Positions 1 through 6,231 of a DNA stretch of 10,674 nucleotides are shown one piece after another. The stretch is from an uncultured Bacilli bacterium. GTDB lineage: Bacteria; Bacillota_I; Bacilli_A; RF39; UBA660. The stretch is from assembly GCA_934120015.1 (NCBI GenBank), contig CAKOTD010000034.1, forward strand, positions 1 to 10,674, in the 5' to 3' direction. The position numbers and the translations under genes are program-made. Position 1 is the stretch's first letter, and each line of letters opens with the position of its first letter. The notes under the pieces were generated by a model. That model was not told the DNA's origin. It was given only the letters and a program-made list of their open reading frames with translations, and searched no databases.

Positions 1-26
1 CCTCAGTGGAATATTATATAACGTTG

Positions 27-70
27 AGACATTTTCGCAAGTTAACACTTAAGACATTATCACAAATTAA
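27..70. repeat. two imperfect 19-bp direct repeats, 25-bp period
   Basis: AGACATTTTCGCAAGTTAA at 27-45 and AGACATTATCACAAATTAA at 52-70 match at 15 of 19 positions. They lie in a non-coding leader ahead of the pflB promoter, and I see no third copy one period to either side. Multiple imperfect repeats of this kind occur at the ends of some insertion sequences (IS21-like elements, for example), so the left edge may be the terminus of an element lying outside the window. A repressor or activator binding site for pflB is the alternative. Neither can be decided from the sequence alone. Confidence 0.5.
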
Positions 71-102
71 TCATAAAAAATATAATAGAAATATGTATAT
101 AA

Positions 103-131
103 TTTACAATTTTTGTTATAAATGATATAAT
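103..131 (+). promoter_or_regulatory. sigma-A promoter of pflB
   Basis: The -35 box is TTTACA (103-108), followed by a 17-bp spacer and TATAAT (126-131). A TG dinucleotide at 123-124 makes it an extended -10 promoter. The predicted start of transcription is near 138, giving a leader of about 24 nt with AGGAGG at 148-153, 8 nt before the pflB ATG. This is the best promoter in the window and fits a highly expressed fermentation enzyme. A second TATAAT at 81-86 has no convincing -35 box. Confidence 0.8.
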
Positions 132-161
132 CTTAAAGGTATATAGTAGGAGGTTTAATAT

Positions 162-2381
162 ATGATTTGGGATAAGTTTAAAGGAACTATTTGGAAAGAA
201 AAAATAGATGTAGAAAATTTTATTATTGAAAATTATAGTGAATATACAGGTGATGATTCATTTTTAAGTGGTATCTCTCATAAAACTAAAATTGTTTGGG
301 ATAAATGCCAAGAACTTATTATCGAGGAAATGAAGAAAGGGGTTATTGACGTTGATACAGTCAATATGTCTGGTATTGATGCATTTGCACCCGGATATAT
401 AGATAAAGATAACGAAGTTATTGTTGGTCTTCAAACCGATGCCCCACTTAAGAGAATTGTAAATCCCTATGGTGGAATAAGAATGGTTTATAGTGAACTT
501 GAGGCTTATGGATATAAACTTGATGAAAATGTAGATAAGTATTTTAATGAGTATCGTAAGTCACATAATCAAGGGGTTTTTGATGCTTATACTAAGGAGA
601 TTAGAAAGGCTAGATCTAGTCATTTGATTACAGGACTTCCGGATGCTTATGGTAGAGGTAGAATCATAGGTGATTATCGTAGAATTGCCTTATATGGTGT
701 AGATTATTTAATACAAAAAAAACAGGAAGATTTAGATAATATTAGTACAGATTTAAATGAAGCAAAGATTAGACTAAGAGAAGAGGTTTCTGAACAGATT
801 AGGGCTCTTGAAAAAATTAAGAATATGGCTTTGAAATATGGATTTGATATTTCAAAACCAGCTAGCAGTGCTAGGGAAGCTATTCAATGGTTATATTTTG
901 GTTATTTGGCTGCAATAAAAGAAAATAATGGAGCGGCTATGAGTCTTGGTAGAACTTCAACTTTTTTGGATATATATATCGAAAATGATTTAAAAGAAGG
1001 AATTATTACAGAAAAAGATGCTCAGGAACTAATAGACCAATTCATCATTAAACTTCGAATGGCAAGACATTTAAGAACTCCTGAATATAATGATTTATTT
1101 GCGGGTGATCCTACTTGGGTAACAGAGTCTATTGGTGGAATGACTGATACTAAATCACTAGTAACAAAGAATTCATTTCGTTACTTAAATACATTGATTA
1201 ATTTAGGACCAGCTCCTGAACCAAACATGACAGTTCTTTGGTCAGATAATCTACCATTAAATTTTAAAAATTATTGTGCTAAGATATCAATTTTAACTGA
1301 TGCTATACAATATGAAAACGATGATTTGATGAGACCAATATATGGTAATGATTATGCAATTGCTTGTTGTGTGTCTGCAATGAAAGTTGGAAAACAAATG
1401 CAATTTTTTGGAGCAAGATGTAATTTAGCAAAAACACTTTTATACGCTATTAATGGTGGTATAGATGAAATAACTGAAAAACAGGTTCTTGATGGTATTT
1501 CTCCTATTAATGATGAGTATTTAGATTATGATAAAGTTTTAATTAATTTTGAAAAAACTATGAGTGAGGCAGCACGAATTTATGTTGATGCAATGAATAT
1601 AATTCATTATATGCATGATAAATATGCTTATGAAGCAGGACAAATGGCCCTTCATGATACTGTCTTAGAAAGATTAATGGCATTTGGTATAGCAGGTTTT
1701 TCAGTTGTAGTTGACTCATTATCTGCTATTAAATATGCCAAGGTAAAACCAATAAGAAACGAAAATGGTATTGCAGTAGACTTTGAAGTAATTGGTGATT
1801 ACCCAAAGTATGGTAATGACGATGACAATGTTGATTCTATTGGTGTTATGGTTGCAACTAAATTTTATAACGAATTAATTAAGCATCCATTATATAAAAA
1901 TGCAAAACATACTTTATCAATATTAACTATTACATCAAATGTTATGTATGGAAAAAATACAGGTGCAACTCCTGATGGAAGAAAAAGAGGTGTCCCATTT
2001 GCTCCGGGAGCTAATCCGATGCATGGTAGAGATTCAAATGGTGCACTTGCTTCATTAAATTCAGTTGCCAAAATTCCTTATAGAAATGTTTGTGAGGATG
2101 GTATTTCTAATACATTTTCAATAATTCCTAATGCATTAGGACATAGTGAGGAAGATAGAATTACTAATTTAGTAAATGTTTTGGATGGTTATTTTAAGCA
2201 AGGCGCTCATCATTTAAATGTTAATGTCTTGAATCGTGAAACACTTATTGATGCAATGGATCATCCTGAAAAATATCCAACTCTTACAATAAGAGTATCT
2301 GGATATGCAGTCAATTTTAATCGTTTAAATCGTAAACAACAAGAAGAAGTGATTAGTAGGACATTCCATGAAAAATTCTAA
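162..2381 (+). CDS. pflB: pyruvate formate-lyase (formate C-acetyltransferase)
   Basis: This glycyl-radical enzyme converts pyruvate and CoA to acetyl-CoA and formate in the cytoplasm under anaerobic conditions. At 739 aa it has the usual length for PflB. The adjacent active-site cysteines are C402 and C403 in the IACCVSAM motif. The radical-carrying glycine is G714 in RVSGYAVNF, 25 residues from the C-terminus, the normal position. The segment between them keeps the family pattern, including GATPDGRKRGVPFAPGANP-type sequence and an NVNVLNRETL stretch before the radical loop. The CC pair and the RVSGYA loop separate it from glycerol/choline-type glycyl-radical enzymes, which carry a single thiyl cysteine. 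The ATG has AGGAGG 8 nt upstream. The end overlaps the start of pflA by 14 nt, so the enzyme and its activase are translationally linked. Confidence 0.97.
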   Translation: MIWDKFKGTIWKEKIDVENFIIENYSEYTGDDSFLSGISHKTKIVWDKCQELIIEEMKKGVIDVDTVNMSGIDAFAPGYIDKDNEVIVGLQTDAPLKRIVNPYGGIRMVYSELEAYGYKLDENVDKYFNEYRKSHNQGVFDAYTKEIRKARSSHLITGLPDAYGRGRIIGDYRRIALYGVDYLIQKKQEDLDNISTDLNEAKIRLREEVSEQIRALEKIKNMALKYGFDISKPASSAREAIQWLYFGYLAAIKENNGAAMSLGRTSTFLDIYIENDLKEGIITEKDAQELIDQFIIKLRMARHLRTPEYNDLFAGDPTWVTESIGGMTDTKSLVTKNSFRYLNTLINLGPAPEPNMTVLWSDNLPLNFKNYCAKISILTDAIQYENDDLMRPIYGNDYAIACCVSAMKVGKQMQFFGARCNLAKTLLYAINGGIDEITEKQVLDGISPINDEYLDYDKVLINFEKTMSEAARIYVDAMNIIHYMHDKYAYEAGQMALHDTVLERLMAFGIAGFSVVVDSLSAIKYAKVKPIRNENGIAVDFEVIGDYPKYGNDDDNVDSIGVMVATKFYNELIKHPLYKNAKHTLSILTITSNVMYGKNTGATPDGRKRGVPFAPGANPMHGRDSNGALASLNSVAKIPYRNVCEDGISNTFSIIPNALGHSEEDRITNLVNVLDGYFKQGAHHLNVNVLNRETLIDAMDHPEKYPTLTIRVSGYAVNFNRLNRKQQEEVISRTFHEKF

Positions 2382-3099
2382 AATTATAGGGCATATTGAT
2401 TCCATTGAGACGATGGGACTTGTTGATGGTCCTGGGATTAGAGTTGTTGTTTTTATGCAGGGTTGCCCTCTTAGGTGCATATATTGCCATAATCCAGAAA
2501 CTTGGCACATTAATGATAACTATACAATTACACCAGATGATTTAGTAAAAATAATATTAAAGTATAAAAATTATTTTGGTAATTCCGGTGGTGTAACTTT
2601 CTCAGGTGGAGAACCACTTATGCAAAGAGACTTTCTATTAGAAACTCTGAAATTGTGTAAAAAAGAAAACATAAACACTTGCATAGATACAGCTGGAAGC
2701 TGTGAAGGCTATGAAGAGTTATTGAGATATGTTGATTTGGTAATAATGGATATTAAAGCTATAGATAGTAGTGATTATGAAAAGATAACTAAATTTAAAA
2801 TTACAAATTCTTTAACCTTTTTAAATTATTGTCAAAAAATGAATAAAAAATTATGGCTAAGACAAGTAATAGTTCCAGGAATAAATGACAATGTTGATAA
2901 TGTAAAAAAACTTGCAAGATTTATAAAACCATTAAAAAATATTGAAAGGATTGAGTTATTACCTTATCATACAAGTGCTATTACAAAATATAAAAAACTG
3001 AATATTCCTTATGAATTAGCAAATACTAAAGGTATGGACATAGAAAAATGTCATGAATTAGAAAATTTGCTAAAGGAGGAACTATGGAAGAAGATTTAG
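2368..3099 (+). CDS. pflA: pyruvate formate-lyase activating enzyme (radical SAM)
   Basis: PflA uses a [4Fe-4S] cluster and S-adenosylmethionine to abstract a hydrogen from the C-terminal glycine of PflB (here G714), which switches the lyase on. The protein is 243 aa, close to the E. coli length of 246. The cluster motif is CxxxCxxC at C33, C37 and C40 (GCPLRCIYCHNP), preceded by the family signature DGPGIR at 20-25. The SAM-binding GGE follows at 80-82 (FSGGEPL). WLRQVIVPGIND in the second half is also typical. The start lies inside the end of pflB, with AGTAGGA ending 6 nt upstream, consistent with translational coupling. The gene end in turn overlaps a small ORF by 16 nt. The substrate assignment rests on adjacency to pflB plus these motifs. 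Confidence 0.96.
   Translation: MKNSKIIGHIDSIETMGLVDGPGIRVVVFMQGCPLRCIYCHNPETWHINDNYTITPDDLVKIILKYKNYFGNSGGVTFSGGEPLMQRDFLLETLKLCKKENINTCIDTAGSCEGYEELLRYVDLVIMDIKAIDSSDYEKITKFKITNSLTFLNYCQKMNKKLWLRQVIVPGINDNVDNVKKLARFIKPLKNIERIELLPYHTSAITKYKKLNIPYELANTKGMDIEKCHELENLLKEELWKKI
3074..3079 (+). promoter_or_regulatory. ribosome binding site of the 49-aa ORF, inside pflA
   Basis: AGGAGG lies within the last codons of pflA, 4 nt before an ATG at 3084. It is as strong as the pflB site and is the main reason for treating the small overlapping ORF as a real gene. Confidence 0.65.
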
Positions 3100-3233
3100 A
3101 ACTTTGCAATTGTGATTGCTTATGCCCAACTAATAAAAAAATTAAGGGAATAATATGTATTGGTGCAGGTATAGTTATGGCAACAATTGGTATAATTTCA
3201 ATTATTAGTAATGTAAATAAATGTCAAAAATAA
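3084..3233 (+). CDS. 49-aa cysteine-rich single-pass membrane microprotein
   Basis: The function is unknown and I recognise no family. The ORF runs from ATG 3084 to TAA 3231-3233 and encodes 49 aa, starting 16 nt before the pflA stop. An acidic N-terminus (MEEDLEL) leads into four alternating cysteines, CNCDCLC at residues 8-14. A basic stretch (NKKIK, 17-21) precedes one hydrophobic helix at about 22-42, and the tail is short and polar. C25 and C47 are further cysteines. The KK/K residues before the helix suggest a cytoplasmic N-terminus by the positive-inside rule. The spaced cysteines could bind a metal or an Fe-S cluster or form disulfides, but this is inference. Support for a real gene is the perfect AGGAGG, the overlap with pflA, the coherent composition, and the terminator hairpin that begins exactly at its last codons. 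Confidence 0.65.
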   Translation: MEEDLELCNCDCLCPTNKKIKGIICIGAGIVMATIGIISIISNVNKCQK

Positions 3234-3263
3234 GGTTTATAGTTTTTAAATCTTATTTTTTTT
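3226..3263 (+). terminator. intrinsic terminator of the pfl operon
   Basis: AAAAATAAGGTTTA (3226-3239) pairs with TAAATCTTATTTTT (3247-3260), giving a 14-bp stem with one G-U pair and a 7-nt loop, followed by more T residues. The stem includes the stop codon of the 49-aa ORF. It has an A tract on one side and a T tract on the other, but no gene on the opposite strand needs it. The low GC of the stem makes it weaker than a textbook example. Confidence 0.65.
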
Positions 3264-3271
3264 GTTATACT
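3263..3271 (+). promoter_or_regulatory. extended -10 promoter of the 189-aa unknown gene
   Basis: TGTTATACT contains a TGn extension directly before TATACT (3266-3271). The -35 region is only T-rich (TTTTTA, 3243-3248, 17-bp spacer) and falls inside the upstream terminator. The predicted transcript would start near 3278, about 16 nt before the ATG. Confidence 0.5.
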
Positions 3272-3282
3272 AAAGTTAAGGT

Positions 3283-3289
3283 AGGTGAT
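3283..3289 (+). promoter_or_regulatory. ribosome binding site fixing the start at ATG 3294
   Basis: AGGTGAT matches the anti-Shine-Dalgarno complement and lies 4 nt before ATG 3294. A GTG at 3285 is in frame but sits inside this site, so it cannot be the start codon. Confidence 0.7.
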
Positions 3290-3293
3290 TATA

Positions 3294-3863
3294 ATGAATA
3301 ATCAAGACTATGAGAAATTTAAGAACAAGAGTCTAAATGGTAAAAAAATCATAAAGAGAAAGAAGAAAATCAAAGTTCCAGTTATTGATATGAAGACTAT
3401 TTTGTTAACCGCTTCACTAGCCTTAGGAACAGCAGGAACTATTCTTAGTGAGAAAATATCTAATTACAATATTACTAAAGAATATATTCATGACAATAAA
3501 TATATTGTTACCGAAAATACATTCCGCAATGGAGATTATTATGGTTACTATAATGATGGAATAGCACATAGTATAATTGAATCTGGAAAAGATGTTGATG
3601 CAATGATTTATACAGCCTATTCTTATATGGGGTATGATAAAATCGGAAATATGAATGAGGTTTTAAATTGTTTAAGTAATATGGCACCAGAAAATTCTGA
3701 ATTTAAAGATTATAGTAACTTCAAAAAGTACTTAATAGGAAATGGCTTTGTTACTGAAGATGGTGAGATTGACATAGATGCGTATTGTAGTACTTATGAA
3801 AAATATATTGCAGGATTGTCCGAAAAGGAAGCACGAAAAGAAAAAGGTGGTGCAAAAGGATGA
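3294..3863 (+). CDS. membrane-anchored protein of unknown function
   Basis: I do not recognise this 189-aa protein. Residues 1-30 are hydrophilic and very basic (KKIIKRKKKIK at 17-27). One hydrophobic segment follows at about 34-52 (start MKTILLTASLALG), then a mostly acidic, Tyr-rich domain of about 135 residues that should face outward. The basic N-terminus and single helix fit an N-in, C-out signal anchor. No lipobox or catalytic motif is visible. NGDYYGYYNDGIAH and the helical stretch around residues 100-160 suggest a compact domain. The C-terminal tail (EKEARKEKGGAKG) is charged. The ATG at 3294 is chosen because AGGTGAT lies just upstream. The stop overlaps the next start as ATGA, so the two genes are probably co-translated. 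Both lie between two terminators as a separate two-gene operon. Confidence 0.8.
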   Translation: MNNQDYEKFKNKSLNGKKIIKRKKKIKVPVIDMKTILLTASLALGTAGTILSEKISNYNITKEYIHDNKYIVTENTFRNGDYYGYYNDGIAHSIIESGKDVDAMIYTAYSYMGYDKIGNMNEVLNCLSNMAPENSEFKDYSNFKKYLIGNGFVTEDGEIDIDAYCSTYEKYIAGLSEKEARKEKGGAKG

Positions 3864-4075
3864 TAGAAGTAAATAGTGTGGTTTTAGAAGATGAAATAGA
3901 ATACATTGTAGTTGCAAATATAAAAGAAAATGGTAGTAATTATTTATATCTTGTAAATAAAGAAAACAAAAGTGATTGTTGTATAAGAAAAATTATCAAA
4001 GAGAATGAAATTGAATATATTGTCCCATTAAATGATGAAGTAGAGTTAAATAAAGCTATTGAAATGTTCAAATAG
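3860..4075 (+). CDS. small acidic protein, DUF1292/YrzB-like
   Basis: This 71-aa protein has no predicted membrane segment. The pattern is two short beta-rich halves: an acidic opening (VVLEDEIEYIVVANI), a central YLYLVNKENKSD segment, an IRK stretch, and an EYIVPLNDEVELNKAIEMF ending. This layout recalls the small Firmicutes proteins annotated DUF1292 (B. subtilis YrzB type), whose function is unknown; the match is by eye only. The ATG overlaps the upstream stop as ATGA, with AAGGTGGTG (3844-3852) 7 nt upstream. The last codons form the left arm and loop of the downstream terminator, so the 3' end of the gene doubles as a regulatory element. CC at residues 40-41 is unusual for so small a protein, but no metal site is evident. 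Confidence 0.75.
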   Translation: MIEVNSVVLEDEIEYIVVANIKENGSNYLYLVNKENKSDCCIRKIIKENEIEYIVPLNDEVELNKAIEMFK

Positions 4076-4086
4076 CTTTATTTTTT
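4048..4086 (+). terminator. intrinsic terminator overlapping the DUF1292-like gene
   Basis: AAATAAAGCTATT (4048-4060) pairs with AATAGCTTTATTT (4071-4083), a 13-bp perfect stem that can extend inward with one bulge (GAA with TTC), followed by TTT to 4086. The stop codon at 4073-4075 lies inside the right arm. It separates the two-gene unit from rmuC. Confidence 0.85.
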
Positions 4087-4118
4087 GAAAAAAGATAGTA
4101 ATTTATTCTAAATTGTAT

Positions 4119-4124
4119 TATAAT
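4119..4124 (+). promoter_or_regulatory. probable -10 box for the rmuC-led operon
   Basis: TATAAT lies just after the upstream terminator and 16 nt before the rmuC ATG. No good -35 box is seen at the proper spacing. Transcription would start close to the Shine-Dalgarno sequence, giving a very short leader. A promoter is needed here because a strong terminator lies immediately upstream. Confidence 0.45.
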
Positions 4125-4129
4125 AAAAT

Positions 4130-4135
4130 GGGTGA
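4130..4135 (+). promoter_or_regulatory. ribosome binding site fixing the rmuC start at ATG 4141
   Basis: GGGTGA sits 5 nt before ATG 4141. The in-frame GTG at 4132 is part of this site and should not be used as the start. Confidence 0.65.
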
Positions 4136-4140
4136 ATATA

Positions 4141-5235
4141 ATGGAAATTTTAATAATTATATTACTAGTTTTAGTAATAATTTTAAATATATTTTCTTTA
4201 ATGAAAAACATTAATGAATCTAACATAACAGAACGACTTGGAAAAATGGAAACTACTGTTATTAAAGAATTAGGGGAATTTAAAAGTAGTTTAAATAAAA
4301 CTCTTAATGATGACTTTTTGTCACTTAATGATAGAATAGATGTTAGATTGAGGCTTATTAATGATAAGGTAAATGAAAGATTAGATCAAAATTTTGAAAA
4401 GACAAATAGGACATTTAATTCTGTTTTAGAACGATTATCAAAAATTGATGAAGCACAAAAGAAGATAGAGCATTTATCTAATGATATAGTATCTCTTCAA
4501 AGTGTTCTTACTGATAAAAAAACAAGGGGAATATTTGGTGAAGTGAATTTAAAGCATATTATGAGTAGCGTTTTTGGTGAAAATAATGATAAAATTTATA
4601 AGATGCAGTACTCATTTGACAATAATACAATAGCCGATTGCGTTTTATTTGCACCTGAACCATTAGGTTTAATAGCAATAGATTCAAAATTTCCACTTGA
4701 AAATTATCAAGCAATGGTTGATAAAAATAATAGTGAAATTGAAAGAATACAGGCCGAAAAGAATTTTAAACTAGATATGAAAAAACATATTGATGCTATT
4801 AGTAATAAATATATTATAAGAGGTGTTACATCAGATCAAGCAATCCTTTTTTTACCAGCGGAAGCTATATTTGCAGAACTAAATGCTTATCATGCTGATA
4901 TAATTGATTATGCTTACAAAAAAAGAGTATGGATTACTTCACCAACAACCCTTATAAGTACCCTTACAACAATAGAAGTAATTATTAAGAATATGGAGAG
5001 AGATAAGTATACAAGTATTATTCATAAGGAATTAAATTTACTTTCTGAAGAATTTAAAAGATATAAAGATAGATGGGATAAGTTATCAAGAAGTATTGAT
5101 ACAGTAAGTCGTGATGTTAAAGATATACATAATACAACTGAAAAAATCACTAAAAGATTTAATTCTATAAATCAAGTTGAAATAGAAGATAATGAAATGT
5201 TAGATTATAATGAAGGTGATTATGATGAAGAATAG
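4141..5235 (+). CDS. rmuC: RmuC family protein, membrane-anchored
   Basis: RmuC proteins are predicted nuclease-related factors that limit recombination at inverted repeats; the biochemical activity is poorly defined. This 364-aa protein has an N-terminal membrane helix (residues 2-21). A long coiled-coil/helical region follows (about 25-125), then the conserved RmuC domain (about 127-345). Recognisable conserved blocks are RGIFGE (129-134), AIDSKFP (179-185), MKKHIDAISNKY (213-224), FLPAEAIFAE (237-246) and SPTTL (267-271). The acidic tail (NEGDYDEE) is typical. The ATG at 4141 places the hydrophobic segment right at the N-terminus; a GTG three codons upstream lies inside the Shine-Dalgarno site. 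The last 11 nt overlap the start of the prepilin gene. It leads a five-gene run with no DNA-repair partner, so its position here says little about its role. Confidence 0.92.
   Translation: MEILIIILLVLVIILNIFSLMKNINESNITERLGKMETTVIKELGEFKSSLNKTLNDDFLSLNDRIDVRLRLINDKVNERLDQNFEKTNRTFNSVLERLSKIDEAQKKIEHLSNDIVSLQSVLTDKKTRGIFGEVNLKHIMSSVFGENNDKIYKMQYSFDNNTIADCVLFAPEPLGLIAIDSKFPLENYQAMVDKNNSEIERIQAEKNFKLDMKKHIDAISNKYIIRGVTSDQAILFLPAEAIFAELNAYHADIIDYAYKKRVWITSPTTLISTLTTIEVIIKNMERDKYTSIIHKELNLLSEEFKRYKDRWDKLSRSIDTVSRDVKDIHNTTEKITKRFNSINQVEIEDNEMLDYNEGDYDEE
5213..5220 (+). promoter_or_regulatory. ribosome binding site fixing the prepilin start
   Basis: AAGGTGAT lies within the final rmuC codons, 4 nt before ATG 5225. 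ATGs at 5210 and 5222 are in frame, but the first precedes the site and the second is only 1 nt from it. ATG 5225 also gives the canonical prepilin leader MKNRG. Confidence 0.7.
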
Positions 5236-6220
5236 AGGTTTTACTTTAATAGAATTATTAGGTGTAATTGTAATTTTAGGAGTACTTGCTGCATTTTCAG
5301 TTCCAGCTGTAACCAAAATGCTTAAAGAAACTTCAGATAGAGAATATGAAGAATTTGCAAAGAGTATTACACTTGCTGCTGAAAATTATTTTCATAATGA
5401 AACAGATGGAGTTTTAAATACAAAAAGATTTATAAAGGTTGAACAATTAATTTCATCGGGTTATCTAAAGAAAACAATTAATCCATTAACTAATGAAAAG
5501 TTATCTAATAGTTCAACAATTGTTGTTTCTAAAAATTCAAATGGCACTGAAAAATACGAATTTGTTGATAAAGATTTGACTATTGATGGGTATGTTAAAA
5601 ATAATTTAACAGTTCTTTATGATGGATATAATAAACCAGCAAACAATATATGGACAGATTTATCAGGTAATGGTAATGATGGGGTCTTGACTAATTTTTC
5701 ATCTCCTTGGGATAATAATGGTATACAGTTTGATGGAATAGATGATTACATAAAAACAACACAGGTTTCAAATTTTCCAAGTGGTAATTCACAGTATACA
5801 CTAGAAATATCATTCTATTGTGATACATTAAAAGAAAGAAACAATCTAATTAATTTAGGCATATATGAATCTGCAGGCAATGCAAATGGTATATATATAT
5901 ATGAGTCTAATAAGATATCTCACTGGTATTGGAATAATAATCTTGTTACATCTTCTCTATTAGAAAATAAAAGAGGTTATACTATCACGGCATTATATGA
6001 TGGAAAAAATCGCAAAATATATTTAAATGGTAAGCAGAAGGCTGTAGATGCAGTATCTCCAAATGTCGTATTAGGAAATGTTACCATAGGTGATGAGATA
6101 CCTGGACAAGATGGTTATTTTAATGGAAAAGTTTATTCTGTGAGGATTTATAATAGAGGTTTAACAGATAGTGAGGTTTATGAAAACTATATAATTGATA
6201 AATATCGTTTTGATATATAG
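5225..6220 (+). CDS. type IV prepilin-like protein with C-terminal LamG-like domain
   Basis: This 331-aa fusion begins with a class III (prepilin peptidase) signal, MKNRG|FTLIELL. Cleavage is predicted after G5, and the glutamate at mature position 5 (E10) is conserved. A hydrophobic helix follows (residues 6-29). Residues 30-125 form a pilin-like segment with a helix and a short beta region. Residues about 128-323 resemble a concanavalin A-like/LamG_3 domain: WTDLSGNGNDG (143-153), FDGIDDYI (169-176), KIYLNGK (264-270) and GKVYSVRIYNRGLTDSE (301-317). Such domains often bind glycans or matrix proteins, but the ligand here is unknown. It is probably a minor or tip pilin, or a pseudopilin-like surface protein. 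It overlaps rmuC by 11 nt and is followed 11 nt later by pgk. No pilus ATPase, platform protein or prepilin peptidase is present in this window, so assembly must rely on genes elsewhere. Confidence 0.9.
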   Translation: MKNRGFTLIELLGVIVILGVLAAFSVPAVTKMLKETSDREYEEFAKSITLAAENYFHNETDGVLNTKRFIKVEQLISSGYLKKTINPLTNEKLSNSSTIVVSKNSNGTEKYEFVDKDLTIDGYVKNNLTVLYDGYNKPANNIWTDLSGNGNDGVLTNFSSPWDNNGIQFDGIDDYIKTTQVSNFPSGNSQYTLEISFYCDTLKERNNLINLGIYESAGNANGIYIYESNKISHWYWNNNLVTSSLLENKRGYTITALYDGKNRKIYLNGKQKAVDAVSPNVVLGNVTIGDEIPGQDGYFNGKVYSVRIYNRGLTDSEVYENYIIDKYRFDI

Positions 6221-6231
6221 AAAGGTATAAT

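Noticed and set aside
113..130. Possible Rex-type redox operator (TTGTTA half-site) over the pflB promoter
   Set aside because: The left half resembles TTGTTA but the right half is not its complement, so the dyad expected for Rex is absent.
3815..3823. TGTCCGAA resembling a Spo0A box
   Set aside because: It carries an inserted base relative to TGTCGAA and lies inside a coding sequence far from any promoter.
6211..6219. Extended -10-like TGATATATA just before pgk
   Set aside because: A transcript from it would start near 6226, downstream of the pgk ribosome binding site, and no -35 box is present.
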